The notes: a model not told the origin generated them from the letters alone. A DNA stretch of 64,000 bases from Parelaphostrongylus tenuis (GCA_019055375.1 JAHQIW010000071.1:186001-250000); one strand, 5' to 3'; shown: positions 1-11,900, counted from the stretch's first letter. A program made the numbers and translations.

Positions 1-1286
1 TATGTTACGATATCCCAGATATCGCATAACTACTCAAACCTTGAGAACCACCGAAAAAACCTTTTTTCTCGTGAGGTGGAATGGGGGCGGATAACGGTAA
101 AGTACCAAGTTGGCAATAACTCACTTAGTGATAGTTGCCATAGACGGTGAACCTAAGTTGTTTCTCTTACACGCGGCCAGCTGATTCTGGAATTCCTCGT
201 ACTCCTTGGATATCAATTCACGGTCATACGGCTATAATAGTATGATCTATTTTCGATAACATTTCGAACGTTCCCAAAAAAGGAATGAACAATTCAAACA
301 AGAAAAATGCGCCTTACCTTTTCAGATCGCCAGAAATACTGAATGAATATCCGCTTCTTGAAATTATAGTTGATCTCGCCTTCTAAATTTTTGATTGATT
401 AGTAAGCATCAGTGAACTTATCTGATTCTTTACTCGTGGACCCACTTCTTCATTACTTGCACATACAACCTAGTCATGATAAAGGCTATCTTGAATATTA
501 AATCGTTATAAATACAGTGTGAATGTTCCAGATCTCGAACTCTAGACATGGCTATTATCTACGCCTAGAAACCCAGTTTGAAGCAGGCCTTATCCAAAAG
601 TTGCCCATGTGCTAGAATAGGCCTAGTTACGAAGCAAACAAGGGTTTTTGAATTACAATAGTCAAGTACTGCTCGTGGTAATAATATGACATTACCATCG
701 CACAACTTCCAGCTCTCTGCAAGTCTACATCGACAGGCGTTGTATTAGAAAAAGCCTGATCACAATGCAATGTCTCGCATTTACCTGTGCTGATACTTTG
801 ACGAAACATTTATAACTTCCTACCCTATAGTAACCCTTACGTAGTCGATAGTCAAGAGGAAGCTTAGGCAGTAAACCTTTTCTCTGTCAGCAATGGTCGA
901 CAAATGCTTTCGATGACAATCTGACAGTAGCGTGGCGCAGCTATCTCGGGACCATAGTTCCTCGGAAAGAAAACTTATCTGATTAGGAAGACTCCATTTA
1001 GAATTGTAATTGTGTTGCAGCTTATGTTACTCATGAATACAGGCCTATTAAGCAGAACTTTGAACACTTGTCCTCATCATCTACTTGTGTGTCATTAGAA
1101 GAAAACAGTATAAGAAGCATGTTTCTCTATTTTCATGTTCTCCCTCCCTCACTATATCTATGAAGATATGGCCGTAGGTTTTCTTTGTTCAACTATTTTC
1201 GCTGCATAGTTCTTCCAGTAATTGGTGAGAAAGCAATCCAATGACTTCATCGACGCTCTTCAACTGTATACAAACGATTCTCTCAC
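1..1286. other. No gene recognised at left edge
   Basis: No exon, RNA gene or recognisable repeat could be supported here. Further 3' exons of the minus-strand gene B are expected to the left but none could be fixed by phase. Confidence 0.4.
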
Positions 1287-1430
1287 CTTCAGTAATTGGA
1301 CTGATAACAGAAATAATGCGATGGAAACCTGGACACGTTTTCCATGAGCTGAAGAACCGTGCAACCCGAAAACACCTTAAGAAATGAATAATACAGCACA
1401 CATTCTCGCAATCGTAGCTCTCATAAAAGC
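1287..1430 (-). CDS. Gene B exon with WKTC block
   Basis: The frame reads RCFRVARFFSSWKTCPGFHR and IISVISPITE before donor GTGAGA. It matches the last exon of the channel gene (YKVIRFYSFWKTCTSFHRI). The acceptor may be TATTTAG at 1431 or CTTAAG at 1376; neither phase joins cleanly to the previous exon, so a small exon or a base is missing between them. Confidence 0.5.
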
Positions 1431-4400
1431 CTAAATAATACAAATAGGTCACGTTTAAATATATAGGTATTATCTCTGCTGCTTTACTGTGCAATTCAAT
1501 CTAATACAACATACTGAATAGGTGCTCTGTGGTAGTATAGCTGTTATAATAGATTTATGAGATTATATTTCTTACAACTAGAGAAGGGCAGGCTCTCCCA
1601 CGAAAGAGATTGACTCAGACTAAAGGCGCCGTACAACTGATGAGAATGCAAGGCCGAAACACGTGGATGCCACAGTATAAGTGACCATGAAAGGCCTCAG
1701 AGAGTATCAGAAAAAAATTTTCCTTTAACTTGTCGTTGAGCCTAGTTTTACATAAAAATGAAATCTACACAACTTACTGCACCTACTGTTTTCTAATTAA
1801 TTCTCTTTTGAATCAATATACATCACCAAACTCTGTTGAAGTTTACCTTATCCGGTGAAACCTTGACGATGCCGCCTCCACGGACTTGAGTACGGTAAGC
1901 ACCACGTGTCTCTCCACGGCACGTTAACAGTGTCACCTATTTAGGAAATCGTAGAAGTAGCCTTGTGTCTTATCATACTACTCTCAATTTTAGACAAGAT
2001 TCGGTACCTAAATGGAGATTTTGCTTTCTTCATGTGTTCTAATGCTAAATTTGTTCGTTTTCCTTGCATTGGCGAAGTAGCGCAGCAGTGTTAGAAGGTT
2101 GGCATGTCTTCACAGCACGAGCCAGCTACCCGTTACAATTTGAGGGGTGGGGATTCCTAGACAACTCTGCTAATGATTTACCTATCTCGGTGATATGGGA
2201 GAAGGTAAACAACTTGACTCTATCAAAACGAGGCTGCACCAGAAGACATGCATCCATTAATGCACGACATTTCGAACTATAGCATGCGTTTTTTGTGCCT
2301 CATATCCATTTCTATCAATTCTTTATCTCTCAGGAAAGTTCACCTTATTCTAGAAAGTTTAAGAACGGCCCAGTTCTCCTTTTCCACTGAAGCAGTGTCC
2401 ATGAATGACTATAATGACTGGTAAACATATTACCTGATAAAATGTGCTCATATTGTCCGAATAATAGAACCGTATACTGCTGCTGGTCTGTTTCCACCAC
2501 TGACATTCTGCTAGAATTTCATCGACAGATACTTCGTCACCGTCGCAGATAAAACAATAATTGTCAGTTACTAATGTCGGTGGTATCTGAACGAAACCGG
2601 TAGAGAAGTCAACATATGAATTGCTTGTTGAGTTCAACCTAATGGAATAGATCTGAGAGTAATGAAAGACTGATAAAGGATTTTTTCTGTCCTTGATTCT
2701 CTCGCCATCTCCAGACTCTTTTCACCTTCACTCCTTCTCCCTATCCTTTCCTCTCTCTCTCCCCCCTATCTATCTCTTTACCTACCTCATCGACATCTAC
2801 TCTACCATCTTCTACTTCCGTGCCATCTGATACTCTTGGATTATAAGCCTTCTACATATCTAATATAGTAAAATTTTGCACGAGAAGTCCGATATACGGT
2901 TCAGTTCCTTTGCTCATTCCTTATTGAATCAAGTAACTTATCAAAATGTAAATCTTACCTTGCTAATATACTTTACTGGACATTTCAAAGCGTTTGTTAG
3001 TGTAGACGGACCATCAAGAGGATCTTCATCGACGGAAAAGACCGGAATCGGATCAAGCGAACCACCAACGTGATAGAGCACCTCTTCTCCCTCGTCTACA
3101 CTCACTTAATCGAATCGCTTATTAACGATGTACATCACAAAACAACATGAAGTAATGAAATCGTATGTATATGTATGTATTGTATAGATACATATATATT
3201 GTATATTCTCATTTATTCTATGCTATTCATATATTCTTCTTCCTAATCTTAGTAGGATCTCGAACACTCATGTATCAATTAGAAAGTAGTAAACAAAGAC
3301 AAACTTACAGTATTTTACTGGCGTAGCATTCACTTTCACAGGAAAATTGATCGTTGAGTCTTCCGACTCTTCTCTGCAAAAGTGATCTTCAAATGAACTG
3401 AACAACTGCAGTAGCTTACTGGATGTCGAAAATGCAAATGTTTCTTGGAACTCTATTGGAGCATATTTTAGGCTTCTTACGATTCTTTGGTGGACCGTTA
3501 AGTGATAGTGGAACTTATATGTGGATTATTCTTGCTTAAACTTGAATTTTCGATAAGCAAGAGCTTCTAGCTGATCCTAGTTTGAAATAGAGGTCATTCT
3601 CATTTGACTAAGGTATGCGCTAAAAGTGCCGAGACGGTCATGAAAATACTTTACCATAAAGTAGTACTTTTTTACTAATTAGATACTTAGATAGTCCGTC
3701 TTGATTAATTGTGCGGACCCCAGCACATCTCCCAAATGGTATATTGCTGGTCGTGCTTATAATAATCCTTGGCTTCCTGGTGCAGCCTTGCAAAGGCTTC
3801 TTCAGGTCTTCATGATGTCATTTCCAAGGATGGGTTTCGGCAAGGGATCCTCGGCTGGGCTTCCTACTAGCTGATTTGGAGATGGTGTTAGACCGAAATC
3901 AAAAGCAGAGACAGAAAATAAACCGACCGCTCTCGGATGATGTAGAAGCCGAAATCCCCGTAGTAAAGTAGTACTGTTTATATCTATTACTTTCATTTCC
4001 ACATTAAGATGCTTATGCAATATCAGCTTATAACGTAACTGATGTTGATAAATAAAACATATTTTTCTTTCCGAATCACGACATTAGTCCCTTATTTGTT
4101 CGGATTAATAGATCTTCGTCAAGACGAGAAGCTTGTCTTCAATGAAAATGACCATTTACATTGCCACGAACAAATTTTTACAGCTTTTTTGATATTTTCC
4201 TCGTCAATCACCTTGGAACACTGTACTCAATGTTGCTACTACTGATTACTTATGTATTTCAAAGATTCTTTTCCGTTATTCAGAAGAAATGAAAGAACGT
4301 TCATCTATAATACAGATCCCAGTACTTCCTTCGTGCGGTTAGTCGTCTCATATTCTTTCGAACTAATGTGCGAATTGGGCTGCTACGTGAGAATTTGCCT

Positions 4401-5065
4401 CTTCCACGAATGTTTTTGAGCGTTTGCTGACTTGGTTGCCTCTAGAATCGAGAGGTGGTCGTGCTACCGTGTCAAGGAGCTGCCAAATGTTTGCCATAGG
4501 CCGCTGCTAAGTTTCTCCTGTCGCAGAGAATCTTTACCAGATGGATAATGCACCAATTGTAGAGCTGGAAGGTTTGAGGTATTTATTTAGCTCAACGATG
4601 TTTCCAGGGCCTCTTGCATGTTATAGCATCCGCATTCCATGAAGCTTTTAGCATCAGATATGTAACGATATTTCCGAAGACGCTTGGATAGAGTCACGAA
4701 TTGTATCATACCGGAAGAATAATGCACTTCTTCACCGATTTTTTTGCGTAAAGATGGCCATGAATAGCTAACTTGGCGCTGTCGTGGGACAAAATTTCTT
4801 TTACCCTGAGTTCGTCTTTTAGGCTTAAATGACAATTTTTCTACAAAATTAACAATTCGTAGGAAAATATAACTCACATTCAGGTGACTAAAGAATGATA
4901 TAGATAAGAGCTTCTTTTCTTTGCGTAGTCCTGGAAATTGCATCGTTTACTCTAACATCCCCTTCATGCTTAAGGTGACATCACCTTGTCACTTGACACA
5001 TCTACATCATCAGAAAGTTGTAAAATTTTACTGTGTGAATAAAAAGCAAAAGAGCTGAAGCTCAT
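1287..5065 (-). CDS. Gene B: partial multi-exon gene sharing its C-terminal module with the K2P channel tail
   Basis: A split gene on the minus strand, reconstructed from exons with compatible frames: 5032-5065 (possible start), 4878-4930, 4712-4840, a gap, then 3309-3513, 2959-3104, 2434-2586, 1847-1936 and 1287-1430. It continues beyond the left edge. Function is unknown: no enzyme motif, signal peptide or membrane segment was seen in the exons found. The exons at 2434-2586 and 1847-1936 match the penultimate exon of the channel gene about 13 kb away on the same strand (DNYCF, QWW, FYYS, FYQV), and 1287-1430 matches its last exon (RFFSSWKTC against RFYSFWKTC). The two genes are therefore paralogous over this module, which could be a nematode-specific domain; I cannot name it. 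Exons between 3514 and 4711 were not resolved, and the junction between 1847-1936 (phase 0) and 1287-1430 does not close, so an exon or base is missing there. It could be a decaying duplicate. Confidence 0.5.
1847..1936 (-). CDS. Gene B exon continuing the shared module
   Basis: 30 codons between AATAG and GTAAAC, phase 0 at both ends. Joined to the previous exon it gives FYQVTLLTCRGETRG, which aligns with FYRVNCIAVKGKVI of the channel gene tail. The rest (RTQVRGGGIVKVSPDK) is not shared. Confidence 0.6.
2434..2586 (-). CDS. Gene B exon with DNYCF...WW module
   Basis: 51 codons between TTCAG and GTAATA, phase 0 at both ends. It carries PPTLVTDNYCFICDGDEV, then ECQWWKQTSSSIRFYYSDN and STFYQ. 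The same order of residues (PPVMVEDNYCFVVDGERV, DDQWWRHTSRPTKYFYSED, QFYRV) is split over two exons at 15728-15844 and 15394-15588 of the channel gene. The shared tryptophan pair, aromatic FYS block and DNYCF start point to one conserved fold. Confidence 0.75.
2959..3104 (-). CDS. Gene B exon
   Basis: 48 codons, acidic (SVDEGEEVLYHVGG, FSVDEDPLDGPS), ending at donor GTAAGA in phase 0. The acceptor (GATTAAG) is not a strong nematode site, but the phase matches the exon before. Confidence 0.62.
3155..3215. repeat. TATG/TA-rich simple repeat
   Basis: Imperfect tandem TATG and TA units in an intron of gene B. Confidence 0.6.
3309..3513 (-). CDS. Gene B exon
   Basis: A 68-codon open frame without an ATG (HLTVHQRIVRSLKYAPIEF ... 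REESEDSTINFPVKVN), ending in the canonical donor GTAAGT. The 5' boundary (acceptor ATATAAG at 3514) is uncertain. It ends with one base left over, which fits the two-base prefix of the next exon. Confidence 0.55.
3690..3975 (-). repeat. Unclassified interspersed repeat R, copy 1
   Basis: Reverse complement matches 10905-11210 over about 280 bases, including the blocks 'gacatcatgaagacct', 'gaccagcaatataccatttg' and 'gacggactatctaa'. No transposase or reverse transcriptase is recognisable. It may be part of a longer element whose coding portion lies elsewhere. Confidence 0.7.
3990..4560. other. Unresolved stretch
   Basis: It may contain a gene B exon near 4470-4564 on the minus strand (LYNWCIIHLVKILCDRR), but the frame stops before a usable donor. 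Nothing else is supported. Confidence 0.3.
4712..4840 (-). CDS. Gene B exon
   Basis: 43 codons between acceptor TTTTGTAG and donor GTATGA, in phase with the exon before (VKEILSHDSAKLAIHGHLY). A second frame across the same bases is also open to a stop at 4587, so frame choice rests on phase and on residue composition. Confidence 0.42.
4878..4930 (-). CDS. Gene B exon
   Basis: Bounded by acceptor TTTCCAG and donor GTGAGT. The open frame reads LRKEKKLLSISFFSHLN and ends in phase 0. The intron after it would be only 37 bases. Confidence 0.4.
5032..5065 (-). CDS. Gene B exon, possible start
   Basis: ATG at 5065-5063 opens a short frame (MSFSSFAFYSH) ending in a donor GTAAAA. A TTTTCTCAG acceptor lies 9 bases before the ATG, as expected of a trans-spliced 5' end. 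Phase 1 at its end fits the next exon. Weakly supported. Confidence 0.25.
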
Positions 5066-5188
5066 CTTTCGGTGCTGAGAAAACGCTTGGATACTCTCAA
5101 AATTTTTTCCACGGTCTCTATAGAAGACATGATTTTGTCGCAATGTCATAATTTAGACATCCTATCAATACGAAGAATACTAGAATGG

Positions 5189-5490
5189 GCATAAAAAAGG
5201 ATAAAGCTCTCGGTGTTGATCAAATCCTGAGGGATGTGCCATGCATTCGTCTTCAATTTTTAACTTCGTTTGAAGTGATTGAATGCATATGTGGTCTTTA
5301 CAATGACTCGCGATGGTCTCACGCTGAACCGAGTCACTGCTGCTTATTCTGCCAGACAAGTTCGAAACCAGTCTGGTATCATTTTACCGACCCCGGAGTG
5401 ATGGATGGCTTGCTGAGCCATGAGCACGAGATCGAACCACTGATCTCGTGTGCGACGCAGAGCACCTCTAACCACTACGTCACATGAGCT
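5189..5490 (-). repeat. tRNA-derived SINE family 1, near full length
   Basis: Full-length reverse-strand relative of the copy at 50041-50340. The tRNA-like head has a B box (GGTTCGATCTC), with a slightly decayed A box, and the tail ends in the 'agagctttatcctttt' block. Read as DNA it mimics an open frame, but it is not a gene. Confidence 0.85.
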
Positions 5491-5704
5491 CCCACTTTTT
5501 TCAGAATGGGCATATAACTGGAAATGTAGCCAATTTGGAGGTGCTGTTGTGGATCTTCGACGCCATCAACTACATCACATGAATTCTTTTACCTGTGTGA
5601 TTCTGTTAACAGTCGTAGCTGCCACTGATATAAGAACGTCGTATACCAAGTCGACGAACTACAAACAAATCTGCATACTGTCAAAAAATATATGGGCGTT
5701 TTAT

Positions 5705-5945
5705 ATCCTTCTTCACGTTTTTTTCACTGTGCGAATCCCAGTACTTTTAGCATTCAATCGTTTTTCGTCATCTTCCTGAATGCCGTAGAATACTGGTTGA
5801 GCGTATCTCCTTGCAATTTTGAGGATAGCCTGGGTGTGGCGTTCCCTGGGCTGCTCGTTGATATCTGCCGGAGAGTGTTGAGTGATAGGGTTCGGCTCCG
5901 CGCGCGCAGCGACGAGCATCATAACCGCTTAGCCACGACCCCTCC
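5705..5945 (-). repeat. tRNA-derived SINE family 2
   Basis: Reverse-strand copy. The head reads 'tcgtggctaagcggtt' (A-box-like, serine/leucine tRNA style), followed by the family body with 'cactctccggca' and the tail 'tactgggattcgcacagt'. Same family as 6595-6777, 34294-34480 and 56756-56985. Confidence 0.8.
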
Positions 5946-6594
5946 TCAAAAGACATTGGTCACTAAAAATCACTTAGTTCCCTTTGTCGTGAGTTCCTTC
6001 AAAGTTAGCTTAGCTGTGTTTTTTCGTGTGAAAAGGAAATATCGAAGTTCCTAATACACTAATCTTCAAACATCACTCCAAGTTGCTGTCAGGTCAAGTA
6101 ATGATCAAAATGAACATATTACACCTACCGCTCAACTACCGACTGTCTCCTCAATGTAGGTCGTCGAGTGCGTTGGGGACTCTCCTCAACAATCACAGCA
6201 AATGTGCATGCGTCGTCTTCGACAAATCTGCGTTAGTAATCCGGTTACGGTAGGTGTGAGTGGAGGTACGGTAGTTCGCAAAGCATGATTAGAAGTGGCA
6301 GCCAAAAGGAATTAGCGTCAGTAGGAATACAAGTCAGATGACAAAGAAAGCACACAAAGTTCACACAGATCAAACCCCCTCGTCCTTTGTTTGATTACAG
6401 GGAATGAAAGAAAGCACAGGCGCTTACTATGGCAGTTAATGAATGTTTCAAAAGGCCATGGCTGCCTTATTTGCTCTTCTAAACGCCAGATTCTAATTCA
6501 ATACATTTTGACACTGTGTGTTAGACTTACATATCATTGCGGTTGGTTTTATTTATTTTTTATTTACACGACCCACATCATTTCTAACATTCTA

Positions 6595-6777
6595 TTCGTT
6601 CTTCGTTTTCTTCTTGAACGGCGCAGAACACTGGTCAAGTATGTCTCCTTGCAATTCCGAGGATAGCCGCGCTGCGGCGTTCTACGTTCTTCCTGACTGC
6701 CGGAGAGTCTTGGAAAGAAGCTGGGCTCCACGCGCACCGCGACGAGCACCACAATCGCTTGGCCACAGCACCCCGAT
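6595..6777 (-). repeat. tRNA-derived SINE family 2
   Basis: Second reverse-strand copy 0.65 kb from the first, with matching body and tRNA-like head, but lacking the 3' tail of the longer copies. Confidence 0.78.
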
Positions 6778-7446
6778 TATGTCAAATAGTAAAGTGAATA
6801 CTAAGAAACTGATACGTAGATCACGGTAGAGTTCCACTTTTCAAAGCAAATGAAGGAAATTTTTTCGTTCTTTGAAAGTGGAACTTTGGCTCCTTTACAC
6901 TATAGAGCGGTGCGTTACGATAGATTTTGGAAACAACATGAATCTGGTTTTAGCTTAAACAAGAATCAAAAAGAAGAGTTGGAAAAATATTTGAGAAAAC
7001 GAGCAATTCTATTCCGAAAAAAAATTGAGCAGTAAAAGTTTGGGTAGTAGTTTGTATTCTAAAATCTGAGCTCGCTCACATGAGCTTAAGCATGATTGAA
7101 CCATCTTTCTGGCTTATAACCGATATTCAGGCTGTTCAGTGTTCCACAGAAGGAAATATCAACTTTTTGAGCTTTAAAAATACGGAGAAAACTAGTGAAA
7201 CTATTTAGCAAGACCTTTCTGTCCGACTTTTTTTTGAGCCCTTGCTTAATACAATATAATCTGATAACATATTAAAGCCTTCATGATGTCTGACGTGGCA
7301 CGTATTGTGCAAAACGCACGGTTTCCATGTCAAGCCCCATCGGCAACACACATTTATCGGTTCAACCAAGCCCTACCTTTATGTTGTTTCAAACGGGATT
7401 CTTTTTTATTTAACCGCTTTTAGCGATGGGATGATATTATATTTAT
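6778..7446. other. Nothing recognised
   Basis: A short plus-strand open frame (6850-7035) is lysine and glutamate rich but has no homology I recognise and no splice context. No gene is called. Confidence 0.4.
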
Positions 7447-7642
7447 ACCTAACGTGTTGAGTGAAGTGCAAAAGTTTGATATCAGATGGGACTCAAACCC
7501 GCATTTCAGCCTCTCGGCGGCGCGTGCTCAACCGATTGCACTCCAGCGCCTGTTCTACCAGCGTTCTTTCTACGCTACAGCCCATCAACCTGTCAGCAGC
7601 CAACCGTCAACGGTTTGGCCTGGTAGCCGATATCGACACTGA
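7447..7642 (-). repeat. tRNA-derived SINE family 3
   Basis: Reverse-strand copy with the B box 'gggtttgagtccca' and the upstream block 'gtagcgtagaaagaac'. Relatives are at 49018-49205, 55655-55850 and 34806-34950. Confidence 0.8.
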
Positions 7643-7737
7643 ATCTAGTCACGCTGACAGAGACTGGATTTATGTATGAAGAAATAGAAATCTTTCTTAT
7701 TTAACTATTTAATCGCTTTCAGAGGTCGTATGACGTT

Positions 7738-8211
7738 ATGGATTATCAGGATGATGTCCTCTGGAAAGACGGAAAACGGGTTTCAGTCCCGCCTGATATC
7801 AAAGTTTTCCTCATCACTCAACATCATTGGCTATATTGCTTAAGGAGAGGTCTCGAAAAACAATCGAATGGCAAAGTATTGCTATACTTCTTATCAACCA
7901 TCGAGCAACCGACTGTCACTACATTATCAGATGAGTCGTGCACTGTAAGACGTTCGGCGCCGATTCCTTCATATGGAGGGGCTCGATTGAACCGAGAGGA
8001 TGTGATACTGATGAGACTTGACATGAAAGCTCAAACGTACGTCTCGCTCTACAGATACCATATCAGACCTCATGAAAGGCTTAAAATGTGTTATCACATT
8101 ACAAAACATCATACTTGGAATACCTATTGCATACTTTGCTATTTATTCTCTACCATTCATGGCGACCTAGAACGCATCAGTATGAAGTTTTATTTGATTA
8201 CTAGTCTGTGA
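7738..8211 (+). other. 157-codon open frame within an unclassified repeat
   Basis: An ATG frame of 157 codons with no recognised domain. Part of it (7890-8045) is repeated at 52928-53075, where the frame is broken, so it is more likely repeat DNA than a host gene. It has no clear splice signals. Confidence 0.3.
7890..8045 (+). repeat. Unclassified repeat S, copy 1
   Basis: Shares 'tcgagcaaycgactgtcac', 'cgtgcastgtaa' and 'attgaaccga' in order with 52928-53075. Class unknown. Confidence 0.6.
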
Positions 8212-8280
8212 ATAAGCAGTGTTGGACGTGATCCTTGTTGATTGTCCTTTTATTCGCGAGCTTGATATATCTCTTTTAAC

Positions 8281-8330
8281 TAACGTCTCGGTAACTTAAC
8301 CTTCTTCAGAGGTGTTTTGTCGGGGCATAA
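8281..8330 (+). repeat. Possible PLE terminal sequence
   Basis: Reads 'taacgtctcggta' then 'ccttcttcagaggt', resembling the pattern at PLE ends elsewhere in the window (GACGTTTCGGC...CTTCNTCAGAGC). No coding part is attached. Confidence 0.35.
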
Positions 8331-8559
8331 AACAACCTATTTCACATGAGCAATCTTGCACCTTTCCAATAACTTACCTCACCGTGGCTGGTGAGTGTTC
8401 CTAGATGCGTACTGCGAAGTAGGGCAGGTGCTCTATCCACGTAGGAGGTCTTTCTAAGGTAAAACATAGTCCGACGTTCTCAACCTCAAAGCTCAGGAAA
8501 CCACGAACTTCCGCCGTGTTAGTATCAACTACTGGCAAGGTGACATACCTCCTCTGGTT

Positions 8560-11500
8560 TTCAAGGATCGTAATCTACCTGGTGTGGTGACGACCTGCGG
8601 AAAGCATCAGCTAGGCTAATCTCAAGGCTCCGTGAAACAAAAATGGATAACCAGCAATATTTTACCTCAACATCCCCACTCTGGTCTACAACGTCGACCG
8701 CGGTCAAGCAATCGGTGAAAGGCGATCAGATCTTTAGTTCACGGGGCGCTGTTAGAGATGAATTAACGAGAACGCCTTCGACAGGCCATAGAGACCGCTT
8801 CTTCTTCACATCTAGAACACCCAAGTAGTCTCTTCAGACGCTGACCTTTTTTTTGAGGCTGGAAGTCACATCAAATTGATGCGATCGTTCAAGAAGAAGC
8901 AAAAACAGGGAGACCCGCCTTTGGATTACAAAACTCTCGCTCTTCGTAGAGCGAAGTTTTCGTTGAGAAACGAAATGTCGTAGGCGCCGCCAATGTCGTT
9001 CACCGTTATGCATTCCATCTGATCATTTCGTACGAAGTCCTATCAACGCTCCTGGCTCCTTTTGCTTCCAACCTCCACGTCGCAAAGAAACTCACTATCA
9101 TCAGCTGTTACTCACCAAACTATACAGCTGATGAGAGGGATCTGGACGTGCTTCAAAACGAGTTGAAGGAAGTCGTCCACAAGAAGTTGTTTTCGATGAA
9201 TTCGCTGTTATGGACATCAACGATAAATGAGGAGAGAGCAGCGAAAAGGAACGCATAATGAGAAGCGTTGGAATGGGAGATAAAAACAGAACCGAGACCG
9301 TCTTGTAAGACTTCTGTCCGCATCACGTTTCTTCCATGGAGCTCATTTTTCGAAAAGAAAGATTGCCGATGGACATGGTAAACTTGCAACGGCACGACTC
9401 ATGCGAAGATCGATCATATAACTGCAAACAGAAAATTATACCTCATTGACACTTTTGTAGTACCAGGAATCTGTACAGGACTGATCACAGCCTCATACGT
9501 GCTAAGACTCAGTTCAGCCATAAGCTGGGAAAGACTGCAGTCAGCGCCCAAGAAAAGCAGAGCAAGTAATGCACGACGAGGACGTTCTTAAGAAAATCCT
9601 CTCCTTGTACGACTCGCGGACAAAGGAAGACCAAACCGAAGACTACTAGCTGCTTGCTGATGGACTCAAAACTTGTGTCGAACTGCCATTAGTTCCCCCA
9701 ACAAAAAGTTCACTTCAGTCTCCGCTACCATTAAGGAGTTGCCCATAAAAAGGAAATGAAACTTGATCCTGTATTACAGCAAGCTGTGGAAGACCTTTGC
9801 AAGAGGATTTCGTGGGAAAAGTTATTGTAAACAGCACAAATGAGACCTAGTCTAAATGAATGCCGTAGGGATCTCTGCAACTATCTTGCTCCACCATTCG
9901 GGCTGATGAATGGAGATGGGGTTATTACTACATCCGGTCATAATATAAATCTGTAACTGGAAAATCTATGCCAAACTTTTCGTTTCACAATGCCCGTCTG
10001 GAACTCCAATTTTCCTGATGAGAAACTAGCTAGAATTAGCCGCTGAAGTTCGAGTTGCGCTTGAAAGCATAAGAAAGGTACAGCTCCAAAGCTTAACAAT
10101 CACAGCCGATTTTCTCAAACCTGTTGAGCACTGCCTACACGTACTTTTCGTAAAAAATATGATAATAAACCTTCAAAAAAATCTCAGACCAGTGGAAGAC
10201 TCCACGCAGTCATTCTGCCTGAAAAGAATAACAGGAGGTATTCGTAATCGTGCAACATGCTTCTTGAGTGTACTTTATAAACTCTTCATGAAGAATCTTT
10301 TGTGCATATCGAAGACCTTGAATGAAGCAGAGCGAGTTGAGTAAGGAGAATTCCGAAAAGAATTTAGCTGCATGGACCACATTCAAACGGTGTCACGGGT
10401 CATTGATGCCTGTCAGGAATACCCTCCTTTGCCCCTCTCTGCCTCTGTCGACCATGAGAAAGCAATTGACAATGTCGAAATAGATACAGTTCCTTCAGCG
10501 CTCATCGACCAAGTGTAAGCCCGTCTTATATTCAAACATTAGCTGATTGTCATCGAAACTGCAGTGCGAAAATACGGTTTCCATCATCCCATTACATTTC
10601 TCATAGAAAAAAGTGTTGGACAAGATGACACCATGTCGCCAAAGCCATTTACTGCTGTACTACAATGGATAACGAAGCCGCTTGAGTGGAACGAGAAAGG
10701 CACATGTGTTGATGAAAAGCTCTTATCAAACTTCCGTTTGCAACGAAATTGTCATTTTTTTGGAAAATACTTGTACAGGAGACGACGCTCAATGAAGTCA
10801 ACGAAGCTGGAAAAAGGACTGGATTACACATTTAGAGGACGAAGACCAAGTTCATAAGATATTCATTATGCGACAATGAACATGCTAACTGTATGGTTCT
10901 CTGATTGGACTTTAGCTTTTACATCATCCGTGGGCGGTCGGTTGATTTTCCTTCGTACTTCTACTCTTGACTTCGGCCTACAATCATTTCTGAATCAACA
11001 AATAGGAAGCCCGGAAAAGATCCAGCGCCGAAATCCATTCGTTGGAAAGGACATCATGAAGACCTTGAAAGCGTCTTTGCAAGGTTACGTCAGGAAAGCA
11101 AGAAATATCATAAGCATGACCAGCAATATACCATTTGGTTTATGTGAAATCCGCACGATTAGTGAAGACGGACTATCTAAATATCTAAGTACGTTCTTTG
11201 ATTGCGAAGACCTTCTCGCGCGTATACCTTGAACACTCAATGAACATGGACACAAATATAAAGAGGAGTTGGACAGAAGGAGTAGAGTATCATTGGCCTC
11301 TCAAAAAGTCACCGACCACTTTGTTATTCTCGAACTCCGTGCTCACCTATTCAACTCAACTGTCTTCCCAGCGGTCTGTTATTCAGCAGAGACAAAGGTT
11401 TCAAGACTTCAACCATGTCGAAATAGCTGCGCACCACTCACAGGGGGCTTGAACGATGTCTTCTCAAACTCAGTCGTCACTCGCAACGCCTATTCGGCGT

Positions 11501-11900
11501 GCACAGGTCATCGAAACCTATTCCACACTCGTGATCCAGACGTACTTACATCGGCAGCGAAATATAGATGGTTCAGTCACATGATAAAAAGAACGAATCA
11601 CAGATGAACGAAAAGAACGCTGAAAGGGGCTCCAAGAAAGTTTAAGCGCCCTCCTGAAAGACCAGCCAAACGATGGACGGGCATATTTGTAGCTGGCGTC
11701 AACTATCTCTGTTAGCAGATGGCAACGAGTTTGGTATCACGGAATGCGCCTCTCGTATACTACATTATGCTTGGAGTAAAGATCACCACGAACGACTATT
11801 GTGCGAGAGAGAAACGCGAGTATAAATCATGCTGGAGCTCCCACTACCAGTGAGGAGGGGATCCAAGAATGCGATGAGTGGCTCTTACGCTTGCCAATAC
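8560..11900 (+). mobile_element. Decayed RTE-type non-LTR retrotransposon, interrupted by repeat R
   Basis: RTE elements encode an apurinic-type endonuclease and a reverse transcriptase. In frame-broken order the plus strand shows endonuclease residues (TIISCYSPNYTADE near 9090-9130), the reverse transcriptase start (FRKEFSCMDHIQTVSRV near 10350-10400), a degraded palm segment (SVDHEKAIDNVE, 10445-10485), the block TMSPKPFTAVLQWITKPL (10630-10685) and the C-terminal region (LRAHLFNSTVFPAVCYSAET at 11330-11395, RTNHRTKRTL near 11590-11620). Several stops and frameshifts make it non-functional. Repeat R (10905-11210) lies inside the reverse transcriptase part, directly before the STYLEHSMNM-like continuation, so it inserted after the element arrived or replaced some of it. 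Confidence 0.88.
10905..11210 (+). repeat. Unclassified interspersed repeat R, copy 2 (nested in RTE)
   Basis: Inverted relative to 3690-3975 and located in the middle of the RTE reverse transcriptase. RTE coding resumes just after 11215. Confidence 0.7.
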
